From positions 26,060 to 90,059 of the forward strand of contig NZ_JACTVJ010000015.1 in the NCBI RefSeq assembly GCF_014493765.1: a stretch of DNA of 64,000 nucleotides, given 5' to 3'. A program made the translations under genes and the position numbers. The notes below the pieces were generated by a model. It was given only the letters and a program-made list of their open reading frames with translations, had not been told where the DNA came from and searched no databases. Each line of letters begins with the position of its first letter. Position 1 is the first letter of the stretch. This stretch comes from Streptomyces polyasparticus. GTDB lineage: Bacteria > Actinomycetota > Actinomycetes > Streptomycetales > Streptomycetaceae. Below are positions 41,849 through 49,417 of the stretch, piece by piece.

Positions 41849-43102
41849 TCAGTTGCCGGCGGCCTTGCGACGGCGCACGACGAACACCGCGCCGGCGCCG
41901 AGCGCGAGGGCCACGGCGCTCGCGAGGGCGATCTGCGCCGGGTCGGAGGAGGCACCGGTGGAGGCGAGATTGCCCTCGGTGTCGCTGCCGGTGCCGGCCT
42001 CGGCCGCGTCGCCCTGCGGCTGCTTGCCACCGCCCTCGCCCTTGCCGTCCTCGGCGCCGGGACGCTGGTCGTCGGCGTCGGGCGTGCCCGGCTTGGCGTC
42101 CTCGACCTCGCCCGGCTTGCTGCCCGCGGGCAGGACCTCGAAGTCGTAGCGCTTCATCGGGCCCAGGATGGACGGGTTGTACTCGTCGAAGGCGTCCGCG
42201 GCGAAGAGCGCGATGGCGTCGCCGCCCTTGGCCTTGGCGTCGAACTTCACGCGCAGCTGCACGTCGCTGGTGGCGCCCGGCTTCATGGTCTCGATGCGGT
42301 CGACGTGCTGGGTGCCCGAGTCGAGGGTGTGCCAGCCGGAGCCGTTGGACCACTGCACCGTCACCGGGTTGTCCTTGTACGCGGTCGCGCTGACCAGGAC
42401 CAGCGGGTCCACGGTCAGCGTGCGCTCGGTGCCGTTGGTGACCTCGACGGTGAAGTCGAACGTGGTGCCCGCGACGACCTTGGACGGCAGACCGTGCGCG
42501 AGCGTGGTCAGCCCCTCCTCACGGACGCTCTCCTCGGCGCCCTTCAGCGCGGCGGCGGCGTTCTTCATCGCCGTCTCGGCGGACGTGACCGCCGTCTTGG
42601 CCTTCTCGTAGTCACGGGTCAGCGCGACCCGCTCGTCGGAGTACGCGTCCTCGGCGGCCTCGGCCTCCTCGTCGGCCTCGGTCTTGGCCTCGACGGCCTT
42701 CTCCAGCGCGCCCTTCGCCTCGTCGAGCGCCTTCTGCGCCTCGGTCTTCTCGGTCTCGGTCGCGGCCTTGTCCAGCGCGTCCTGGGCGTCCTCGACCTTC
42801 TGCTCGGCGGCGGTCACGGCGTCGGCCGCGTCCTTCGCCGCCTTCTGGGCCGCGACCTTCGCGTCCTTCAGGGGCGAGTCGTCGGCCTCGAGGGCGGCCA
42901 GGACGGCGGCCTTGGCGGAGACGGCCTCGTCGTAGGCCTTCTCGGCCTCCTCGGCGGCCTTCCGCAGTTCGTCGTACGTGGGCTGCTCCGCCGCACGTAT
43001 GACGGAAGGCGTCAGAGCGTGGGCGGGGGCCGTGACGGCGAGGGCGGCCGGGGTGGTCACAGCGGCGGCTACGGCAACGGCGAGTACGCGTCGAAGATTC
43101 AC
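41849..43102 (-). CDS. LASTG cell-wall-anchored protein with long coiled coil
   Basis: The 417-residue protein has a signal peptide (RVLAVAVAAAVTTPAALA), an Ala/Glu/Lys-rich heptad region (about residues 43-190, for example EQKVEDAQDALDKAATE) predicted to form a long coiled coil, then a beta domain (GTTFDFTVEVTNGTERTLTV, VTVQWSNGSGWHTLDS). A Pro/Asp/Gly linker and the sorting signal LASTG (379-383) with membrane helix and RRRKAAGN end the protein. It is probably a stalk-like surface protein displayed by a class E sortase. GTG start at 43102. It is separate from the surface operon at 28-32 kb. Confidence 0.82.
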   Translation of the reverse strand: MNLRRVLAVAVAAAVTTPAALAVTAPAHALTPSVIRAAEQPTYDELRKAAEEAEKAYDEAVSAKAAVLAALEADDSPLKDAKVAAQKAAKDAADAVTAAEQKVEDAQDALDKAATETEKTEAQKALDEAKGALEKAVEAKTEADEEAEAAEDAYSDERVALTRDYEKAKTAVTSAETAMKNAAAALKGAEESVREEGLTTLAHGLPSKVVAGTTFDFTVEVTNGTERTLTVDPLVLVSATAYKDNPVTVQWSNGSGWHTLDSGTQHVDRIETMKPGATSDVQLRVKFDAKAKGGDAIALFAADAFDEYNPSILGPMKRYDFEVLPAGSKPGEVEDAKPGTPDADDQRPGAEDGKGEGGGKQPQGDAAEAGTGSDTEGNLASTGASSDPAQIALASAVALALGAGAVFVVRRRKAAGN

Positions 43103-43298
43103 GCCGGGAGCTTATGCGCGTCACACGTCCGTGTTCCCGGCACTTTTCCCTCGTCAGGCGTCCCCCGTCCCGCCCCGCGGCATTTACATCGGACAGGAGA
43201 GGACGGTTGCTCCCGGTGGCCCCGTTGATTCTGTGACTGATGCCATAGATCCCGGGCAGAACTGATCCCGACGCAATCGCCCTCGGGGGAGGTCTTCC

Positions 43299-44669
43299 GT
43301 GTCCGTCACCGAACCGAGCACGACCCCGCAATCCGGAGAACCATCGCTCAAGCGCGCCATCGGCCCCAAACTCCTGATCCTTTTCGTGATCGGCGACATC
43401 CTCGGTACGGGGATCTACGCGACCACGGGAAAGGTCGCGGGAAAGGTGGGCGGGGCGCTCTGGCTGCCTTTCGTGATCGGCTTCGTGGTCGCGATCCTCA
43501 CGGCCGCCTCGTATGTCGAACTGGTCGGCAAATACCCGCGCGCGGCCGGTGCGGCGCTCTACACCCAGAAAGCCTTCAAGGTCCCCTTCATCACCTTCAT
43601 CGTGGCCTTCATGGTGATGTGCTCGGGCCTGTCGTCGGCGAGTGCGGCGGCCCGGGCGTTCAGCGGCGACTATCTGAGCGAGCTGACCAGTGACGTCCTG
43701 CCGCCCACGCTGATCGCGATCACCTTCATCCTGGTCCTTTCCGCGCTGAATCTGCGCGGGGTCTCGGAGTCGGTGAAGACCAATGTGGTCCTGACGATCG
43801 TCGAACTCACGGGCCTGGCCGTCATTCTCGCGATCGGCGCGTGGGCGGTCGTCTCGGGCGACGGCGATCCCTCACGGCTCGGCGACTTCGAGGCGAGCGG
43901 CACGGGATATGCGTTGATCACCGGCGTACTCGGTGCGACCGCCCTGGGATTCTTCGCCTTTGTCGGATTCGAGGATTCCGTCAACATGGTCGAGGAGACC
44001 AAGGATCCCCAGCGCAATTTCCCCCGGGCCATCTTCCTCGGTGTGGCGATCACCGGAACGATCTATGTCCTGGTGGCGCTGATCTCGTCCCTCATGGTCG
44101 ACCACAAGACCCTGGCCGGTTCGAGCGGGCCGCTGCTCGAAGTCGTCAAGGCCGGCGGGGTGGACTTCCCGCACAAACTCTTCGCGCTGATCGCCTTGTT
44201 CGCCGTCACCAACTCGGCGCTGATCAACATCATGATGGCCTCGCGGCTGTGTTACGGCATGGCCAACGAGCGCATTCTGCCGCGGGCCATGGGCCGCGTC
44301 CTCGCCAAGCGCCGCACCCCGGTGGTCGGGATCGTGTTCGTGTCGGTCCTGGCGATCGGGCTCGTGTCGACGGGCGAGATCGAAGGCCTCGGCGACACCA
44401 CGGCCTTCCTGCTCCTGTGTGTCTTCGCCGTGGTCAACATCGCGGTCCTCGTCCTGCGCCGCGACCGGGTCGACCACGCCCACTTCCGCACGCCGACGGT
44501 GCTGCCGGTACTCGGCGCCGTCACCGCCCTGATCCTGGCCAGCCCGCTGGCGGACCGGCCGGCGGATGTGTACATCCGGGCCGGTGTGCTGCTCGCGATC
44601 GGGATCGCGCTGTGGGCGCTGAACAAGGTGGTGATGAGGGCTCGGGGCGAGGAGGGGTCGGAAGCGTAG
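43299..44669 (+). CDS. APC superfamily amino-acid permease
   Basis: The 456-residue protein has 12 predicted membrane segments and the family motifs LILFVIGDILGTGIYATTGK (helix 1 with the broken GxG(I/T)G region), AASYVELVGKYPRAAGAALY and GFEDSVNMVEETKDPQRNFPRAI. Related annotated proteins include cationic and branched amino-acid permeases; specificity cannot be read from the sequence. GTG at 43299 follows GGGGGAGG. About 200 bp divides it from the divergent LASTG gene. The sequence around its stop codon is duplicated downstream. Confidence 0.9.
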   Translation: MSVTEPSTTPQSGEPSLKRAIGPKLLILFVIGDILGTGIYATTGKVAGKVGGALWLPFVIGFVVAILTAASYVELVGKYPRAAGAALYTQKAFKVPFITFIVAFMVMCSGLSSASAAARAFSGDYLSELTSDVLPPTLIAITFILVLSALNLRGVSESVKTNVVLTIVELTGLAVILAIGAWAVVSGDGDPSRLGDFEASGTGYALITGVLGATALGFFAFVGFEDSVNMVEETKDPQRNFPRAIFLGVAITGTIYVLVALISSLMVDHKTLAGSSGPLLEVVKAGGVDFPHKLFALIALFAVTNSALINIMMASRLCYGMANERILPRAMGRVLAKRRTPVVGIVFVSVLAIGLVSTGEIEGLGDTTAFLLLCVFAVVNIAVLVLRRDRVDHAHFRTPTVLPVLGAVTALILASPLADRPADVYIRAGVLLAIGIALWALNKVVMRARGEEGSEA

Positions 44670-44711
44670 GGGCCGGGGGCGCAGGGACCGGAGGCGTAGG
44701 GCCGGGGCGCA
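44657..44711 (+). repeat. 26-27-bp tandem duplication across the permease stop codon
   Basis: Copy 1 (44657-44683) contains the GAAGCGTAG end of the gene; copy 2 (44686-44711) has GAGGCGTAG in the same setting. Differences are single-base changes and single-base gaps in G runs. Confidence 0.7.
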
Positions 44712-44743
44712 CGGCTCGGGGTCTGCTCCGCCTCCGCCGACGC

Positions 44744-46033
44744 CTACGCCGAGGCCGACGCCACGATCTCCCTCATCACCCGTGTCTGCAGGGCGACCTG
44801 GGTCGCCACCGGCACCCAGGCCGCCCGGAACTCCGTCGCGAGCTCCGCGCACCACTCCCGCATCAGCCACTCGAGTGCCCGCGCCGCCCCCGCGGTACGA
44901 GCCGTCGCCGTCCGCCCCTGCGCGGTCCGTCCCTCCGCCAGGAGGGCCCGGCGCATCATCGCCGCCGCCCGCAAGGGGATGCGGCGGGCGGCGATGCCCA
45001 TGGAGGTGCCGCTCCCGGCCGTCGCCGCGATGCCCGAGCCGCCGGGTGCGTACTCCCGCCAGGTGACGGCCACTTCGGGCGCCACATCGAGGAGTTCGCG
45101 GGCGGCGGCCTGGTACGGGGACGAGGGCTCGGGCACTCCGGCGAGCGCGTCGGACACCTGCTGCAGCCGCCCGAGCAGCAGGTCGCCCACCTTGCGCAGC
45201 TCGGCCGCGGGGTCGGCCACGGGGGTGGGGTCGCTCACGGCCGGCGCCGCCCACATGGGGGCCTCCACGACCACCGAGACGGTCCCGTACCGCGCGGGGT
45301 AGGTCCAGGTCGCCCGGGAGAGAAACCCCGAAGGGTCCTTCTCCTCCTGCTCCTGACCGCCCGCCGGCAGCCGCAGCACGCCAGGGCCGTCCACCAGCCA
45401 GTCGATCCCGTCGAAGGGGCGGAACTCCCAGGGCACCGCAAGCTCCGCGGCCACGTCGCGGAAGGCCTGCCCCGCGCCGGTGAGCGGCGCGGTCAACTGG
45501 ACGAAGGATCCGCCGACTTCGTTGCCGTGCAGCGAGAACTGGACCACGGGCCGCAGCTCGTCGAGCACACCCATGAGCGCCCGCGACTCGGGCATGGGCG
45601 GCCGCCCGTCACCCGCTCCGGGCAGGAACTCGGGCTGCCGCGTGAAGTTCGGCCGGTAGAACCCGAGGTGGTACCCGAGGAGCGAAGGCCCCTCCAGGCC
45701 CTCGTGCCGGCGCGCTCCGTCGGGGTCGAGGCAGAGCAGCGCGTGCCAGGTGCAGTCCCGCTCCGCCAGCCAGCGCGGATCCCGTACGAACCGGCGCGCG
45801 AGCTCCAGCACGCTGGCGCCGCCGACCGGCTCGTTCGCATGCGCCCCGGCCACGGTCAGTACGTCACGGCTGCCGTGTCCCGCCGACAGCAGCCACAGGG
45901 CACGCCCGTCCCCGGACCTGCCCACCTCCCGCAGCCGCAGCAGCCGCGGGTGCTCCTCGGCAAGACGGCGGACGGCACGCTCCACGTCGTCGGCGGCCGG
46001 ATACCGGTACATCGCCGCTCCGTGCTCAGGCAC
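44744..46033 (-). CDS. M14-family zinc carboxypeptidase next to the small peptide gene
   Basis: The 429-residue protein is a metallocarboxypeptidase-like enzyme. Zinc ligands are His65 and Glu68 in VAGAHANEPVGG and His in VQFSLHGNEVGG; the catalytic Glu is probably in VSVVVEAPMW, and NFTRQPEF and DPDGARR supply substrate contacts. No signal peptide is present, so it is cytoplasmic. The GTG at 46033 or the ATG at 46012 (GGAG upstream, stronger site) could be the start. It lies 112 bp downstream of the 24-residue peptide gene on the same strand, so it may trim that peptide. The C-terminal 130 residues have no recognised domain. Confidence 0.82.
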   Translation of the reverse strand: MPEHGAAMYRYPAADDVERAVRRLAEEHPRLLRLREVGRSGDGRALWLLSAGHGSRDVLTVAGAHANEPVGGASVLELARRFVRDPRWLAERDCTWHALLCLDPDGARRHEGLEGPSLLGYHLGFYRPNFTRQPEFLPGAGDGRPPMPESRALMGVLDELRPVVQFSLHGNEVGGSFVQLTAPLTGAGQAFRDVAAELAVPWEFRPFDGIDWLVDGPGVLRLPAGGQEQEEKDPSGFLSRATWTYPARYGTVSVVVEAPMWAAPAVSDPTPVADPAAELRKVGDLLLGRLQQVSDALAGVPEPSSPYQAAARELLDVAPEVAVTWREYAPGGSGIAATAGSGTSMGIAARRIPLRAAAMMRRALLAEGRTAQGRTATARTAGAARALEWLMREWCAELATEFRAAWVPVATQVALQTRVMREIVASASA

Positions 46034-46067
46034 CGTCCACCCCCTTGCCCTGCCTGTTGCTGTTGTG

Positions 46068-46155
46068 CCGGATCAGGGATCCGATGCCGCTTCGCCGGAT
46101 CAGGATCCGGTGCCGCGCCGGATCAGGATCCGGTGCCGCGCCGGATCAGGATCCG
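46068..46155 (-). repeat. 23-bp tandem repeats at the 3' end of the small peptide gene
   Basis: On + the units are CCGGATCAGGATCCGGTGCCG-CG at 46095-46117 and 46118-46140, a 27-bp variant at 46068-46094, and the partial 46141-46155. The peptide stop TGA (46148-46146) is inside the partial unit, so GGATCCTGA (Gly-Ser-stop) is repeated downstream. Confidence 0.85.
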
Positions 46156-46220
46156 ATCGAGTTGCTCTCGCCGGTCGTCTGCTTCTTGTCCAGCGGGCGA
46201 ATCACGATCTTGGTCGCCAT
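46146..46220 (-). CDS. 24-residue peptide, candidate RiPP precursor
   Basis: The reading frame encodes MATKIVIRPLDKKQ followed by TTGESNSIGS. ATG at 46220 is preceded by GGTGGGATC and by a consensus-like promoter (46266-46294), which lies inside the longer 63-codon frame and so rules that frame out. The N-terminal half (KIVIRPLDKK) has alternating hydrophobic residues, as in leader peptides that add a strand to an RRE domain; the C-terminal half is rich in Thr, Ser, Gly and Asn, a plausible core. The divergent genes encode two RRE-like proteins. No similarity to a known precursor class is recognised. Confidence 0.72.
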   Translation of the reverse strand: MATKIVIRPLDKKQTTGESNSIGS

Positions 46221-46265
46221 ACAGATCCCACCTTCAACTCGCTTGATGTGCAAGGACGTTGCCGA

Positions 46266-46294
46266 ATCCAGTGAGCGCTCCGGCACCTTGTCAA
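46266..46294 (-). promoter_or_regulatory. Promoter of the small peptide gene
   Basis: On the minus strand TTGACA (46294-46289), a 17-bp spacer and CTGGAT (46271-46266) give a start near 46258 and a leader of about 38 bases. A second TTGACA (46321-46316) lies further upstream. The region is visibly richer in A/T than its flanks. Confidence 0.6.
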
Positions 46295-46351
46295 GGTTGG
46301 CATCTGTGATCAGAGTGTCAAGAGCGCATGCCGCCAACCAGAGGGGTCCTT

Positions 46352-47503
46352 GTGACAGTCGGTCTGCAGAGCATCGGGCGCCCCCGGGTGAAGCCCGAGC
46401 ACCGGGCCTACCGGACCACCGACGGCCACGTACGCATCGGGAGCGTGATCTACGGCATCGGCGCCGAAGTCCTCGACCCCGACGGCTGGGTGTGGTCGCT
46501 GATCGAGGCCATGGACGGGACCCGGTCCGTCCCTTCGGTCCTCGCCACGGTGCGGGAGACGCACCCGGAGGTGCCGATGGAGGACCTCCGCGAGGCCCTG
46601 GCCGATCTCCTGGCGGCCGGCTTCGTGGAGGACGCGGCCGCCCCGGTGCCGCCGGAGCTCTCCGAGCGCGAGCAGGACCGGTACAGCCGCAGCGTCCCCT
46701 TGCAGCGCTGGATGGACCTCACTCCCCGCCGAAGCCCCTGGGACGTACAACTGCGCCTGCGGAACTCGCGCGTTCTCCTGCTCGGCGTGGGCGGCACGGG
46801 CGGATACGCGGCCCAGACCCTGGTCGCCTCCGGCGTCGGACACCTGCACTGCGTGGAGCCGGACGTGGTGGAACGGTCGAATCTCAACCGGCAGCCGCTC
46901 TTCGCGGAGAAGGACATCGGCCTGCCCAAACTCGACGCCGCCCTGGACGCCCTGCGCGCGCGCAACCCCGACGTGACCGTCACCGGCGAACGCCGTGAGG
47001 TGCGCGACCCCGACGACCTGGCCGAACTCATGTCCCCCGGCTACGACTTGCTGCTCCTCGCGGCCGACCGGCCGCCGGAGATCCGCAGATGGGCCAACCG
47101 CCGTTGCCTCGCCACGGGCACCCCCTGGGTCGACGCCGGCTATCACGGTCCGCTGGTCACGGTCGGTGTGCACAGGCCCGGATCCGGCGCCTGCTGGGAG
47201 TGCCACCGGGCGGGCGAGGTGGCACGCCGCGATCTGCGGGTCGGCCCCGGCCAGGACGAGGAGGTCGCCTCGCCGCGCCTCGACTGGAACCCCGCCAACG
47301 CGGTCACGGCCGCCCTGTCCGGCACCCTGCAGACCCACGCCGCGCTCGCCCTTCTGACCGGGGTGCCCGCCATGGAGCCCGGGTTCAGATTCGGGATCAA
47401 CCTCATGGTGCCCGGCGACCCGGTACTCGAACGCTTCGACCGACTCCCCGACTGCCCGGCCTGCGGGGATGTCCCCGGCCGACCGCAGGACACCGATGGA
47501 TGA
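46352..47503 (+). CDS. E1-like ThiF/MccB-family adenylyltransferase with N-terminal RRE-like domain
   Basis: E1-like enzymes adenylate a carboxyl group, often a peptide C-terminus. The 383-residue protein has an N-terminal winged-helix PqqD/RRE-like region (about 18-95, EALADLLAAGFVED), the ATP loop LLLGVGGTGGYAA (143-153), SNLNRQPLF with the adenylation Arg, and zinc ligands C281/C284 (CWECH) and C368/C371 (CPACG). No catalytic Cys typical of ubiquitin E1 is obvious. GTG at 46352 follows GAGGGG by five bases. It is divergent from the peptide gene and overlaps the M50 gene. The likely role is modifying or activating the 24-residue peptide (inference). Confidence 0.85.
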   Translation: MTVGLQSIGRPRVKPEHRAYRTTDGHVRIGSVIYGIGAEVLDPDGWVWSLIEAMDGTRSVPSVLATVRETHPEVPMEDLREALADLLAAGFVEDAAAPVPPELSEREQDRYSRSVPLQRWMDLTPRRSPWDVQLRLRNSRVLLLGVGGTGGYAAQTLVASGVGHLHCVEPDVVERSNLNRQPLFAEKDIGLPKLDAALDALRARNPDVTVTGERREVRDPDDLAELMSPGYDLLLLAADRPPEIRRWANRRCLATGTPWVDAGYHGPLVTVGVHRPGSGACWECHRAGEVARRDLRVGPGQDEEVASPRLDWNPANAVTAALSGTLQTHAALALLTGVPAMEPGFRFGINLMVPGDPVLERFDRLPDCPACGDVPGRPQDTDG

Positions 47504-47527
47504 CCTCAGGACACAGATGGATGACCC
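47486..47527 (+). repeat. 21-bp tandem duplication of a start site
   Basis: CAGGACACCGATGGATGACC (47486 onward) and CAGGACACAGATGGATGACC (47507 onward) are in-frame copies, 19 of 21 identical. Each holds an AGGA site and an ATG, so the M50 gene has two equivalent starts, the first inside the end of the ThiF gene. Confidence 0.85.
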
Positions 47528-48716
47528 CACGGGTCCGACCACGGTCAGGCTGCACCCGCTGGCCTGCCGGTCCGACCGCGACGAATGGATCGTGGGCCGC
47601 ATGGCCACCGGGCAGTTCGTGGCGCTGCCCGAGGTCGGCAAACGCGTCATCGACCTGCTCCAGGAGGGCCTGAGCGTCCCCGACGTGGGGGTGCGCCTGC
47701 GTCAGGAGACGGGCGAGGACCTCGACGTACGGGAGTTCGTGACCGCCCTGATGGACCTGGAGTTCGTCGCCGAGGCGGACGGCCTGCCCGTGCCTGCCGC
47801 CCCGCCGGAACCGCCTCCGCTGAGCCGGGTGCGACCGCGCCATGTGCGGTGGACGCTGCACCCCGCGCTCCCGGTGACGGCCGCAGTGCTGGTCGCGGCG
47901 GCGCTCGTCCTCCTCGGCCACCGGCGGGATCTCTCGCTCGACTTCCGTACGCTGCTGTGGAGTTCACACGGCAGTCTCGTCATCGCCCTGCATGCGTCCG
48001 CCGGATGGGCGCTGCTCCTCCTCCACGAGACCGCCCACCTCCTGACGGCCCGTGCCACCGGAGTTCCGGGCCACATCGGTCTGGGCACGCGGCTGCAGTT
48101 CCTGGTGCTGCAGACCGACATCAGCGGCATCGAACTGGCCCCGCGCAGGCATCGGTTGACCGCCTATCTGGCCGGCATCGCGGTGAACCTGACCGCGTTC
48201 GCACTCGCCGTCCTGGGGGCCGCCGCGGTGCAGCCCGGCACGCTCCCGCACCGCGTCCTCCTGGCGCTCGCGCTGACAGCGCTGCTGCCCCTGCCGTTCC
48301 AGCTGATGGTGTTCATGCGCACGGACCTGTACTTCGTGCTGCAGGACCTGACCGGCTGCCGCGACCTCTACGGCGACGGCGTGGCGTACGCCGCGTACCT
48401 GGGCCGGCGGCTGCTGCGGCGCCCGCCCCGACCGGGATCGCCCGACGGCGATCCGAGCGCCCTGCTGCCCCGCCACGAGCGACGCGCGGTACGCATCTAC
48501 ACCGTGGTGCTCGTCGTGGGCACGGCGGCCTGTCTGGCCTTCCTGGCGGCGATCACGCTGCCCGCCGACCTCACGCTGCTGTCCGGCGCCGCGTCCGGCC
48601 TGGTGTCCGGCCACTCGGCCGCGGCCACCTTGGACGCGGCGGCGGTCCTGGTGTTCCTGGGCGGGCTGCACATCCTGTGGGCGGTGACCTGGCTGCGCAA
48701 CCGCCGCCGCAAGTGA
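47496..48716 (+). CDS. M50 site-2-protease-like membrane metalloprotease with N-terminal PqqD/RRE-like domain
   Basis: The 406-residue protein starts with an 85-residue PqqD-like domain (VRLHPLACRSDRDEW, RVIDLLQEGLSVPDV, ALMDLEFVAEADG), then six or so membrane segments. The zinc motif HETAH lies in the second (LLLLHETAHLLTARATG), and the third ligand region is probably MRTDLYFVLQDLTGC. M50 proteases cut within or near the membrane; a PqqD-fused M50 suggests leader processing or export of the modified peptide. Starts at 47496 and 47517 are duplicates of each other. It overlaps the ThiF gene by eight bases, so the two are coupled. Confidence 0.82.
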   Translation: MDDLRTQMDDPTGPTTVRLHPLACRSDRDEWIVGRMATGQFVALPEVGKRVIDLLQEGLSVPDVGVRLRQETGEDLDVREFVTALMDLEFVAEADGLPVPAAPPEPPPLSRVRPRHVRWTLHPALPVTAAVLVAAALVLLGHRRDLSLDFRTLLWSSHGSLVIALHASAGWALLLLHETAHLLTARATGVPGHIGLGTRLQFLVLQTDISGIELAPRRHRLTAYLAGIAVNLTAFALAVLGAAAVQPGTLPHRVLLALALTALLPLPFQLMVFMRTDLYFVLQDLTGCRDLYGDGVAYAAYLGRRLLRRPPRPGSPDGDPSALLPRHERRAVRIYTVVLVVGTAACLAFLAAITLPADLTLLSGAASGLVSGHSAAATLDAAAVLVFLGGLHILWAVTWLRNRRRK

Positions 48717-48824
48717 CGCGCGGGCCGCGGTCGTTCACTCAGGACATTTTCATGCGGCGCCGCTACTCTCTGCCGCCGGTTCGGAAACAGGCTCCGGGCA
48801 GACCCGGCCGAAGGGAGCGGCAGC

Positions 48825-49397
48825 ATGGCACGAGCAGGAGCGCAGGTACTGGCCCGGGTGGCCGTGGCCGTACGGGCCGGAGCCGCCCCCCTGTGGTGGC
48901 TCGGGGTCGTCGCGGCGGGTGTGGGCGCGCTGGTGCCGGGGCTGACCGGGCGCCGGATCGGCCTGCTCTCGGGTGCGGTGTTCTTCCTGCTCGCCCTGGC
49001 CGCGGTGTTCGCCGTACGGCGGGGGCGGTACGCCGCCCTGGCCGAGAGCGCGACCCGGGCCGCGAAGAACGATGTGCTCCAGGACCGGCGCGTCACCCTG
49101 CACAACTGGCGCCGTAGGCACCGCTGGTGGCTGGCCGCGGCCTTCCTCGCCGCGGTGGGCTCCTCCTTCGCGCTGCCCGCCGCGGGCGGCATGCTGCTCG
49201 CGGGCGCGGGGGCCGGCCTGTGGGCGAAGGCCGCCCGGCTGGGCCGGCTCGAACGGGACGCCGACGCGCTGCTGTGGGTACGTGTCGACTGGCTGGCGAA
49301 GGGACCCGCGGGCAAGCGGGTGGGGTCGTACCGCAGAACCGGGATCGCGGCCGGGGACGCGGCGCCGGGCGGGGCGCGGCGGCCGGCCCGGGTCTGA
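48825..49397 (+). CDS. Small multi-pass membrane protein of unknown function
   Basis: The 190-residue protein has four predicted membrane segments arranged as two hairpins (about 22-40, 45-63, 104-119 and 121-133), separated by a basic region (VTLHNWRRRHRWW), and a basic C-terminus. I recognise no family. ATG at 48825 follows GGGAGCGGCAGC. It is 108 bp downstream of the M50 gene on the same strand, so it could be the last member of the peptide cluster (for example immunity or export) or an unrelated gene. Confidence 0.7.
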   Translation: MARAGAQVLARVAVAVRAGAAPLWWLGVVAAGVGALVPGLTGRRIGLLSGAVFFLLALAAVFAVRRGRYAALAESATRAAKNDVLQDRRVTLHNWRRRHRWWLAAAFLAAVGSSFALPAAGGMLLAGAGAGLWAKAARLGRLERDADALLWVRVDWLAKGPAGKRVGSYRRTGIAAGDAAPGGARRPARV

Positions 49398-49417
49398 GCG
49401 CGCGCGGAGTCAGGAGG

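Noticed and set aside
46146-46337. 63-codon version of the small peptide gene
   Set aside because: Its first half contains the TTGACA-17-CTGGAT promoter that would drive the 24-codon version, and it has no Shine-Dalgarno site.
46352-47503. Housekeeping MoeB/ThiF role for the E1-like gene
   Set aside because: The N-terminal RRE-like extension, the divergent small peptide and the overlapping RRE-M50 gene do not fit molybdopterin or thiamine synthesis.
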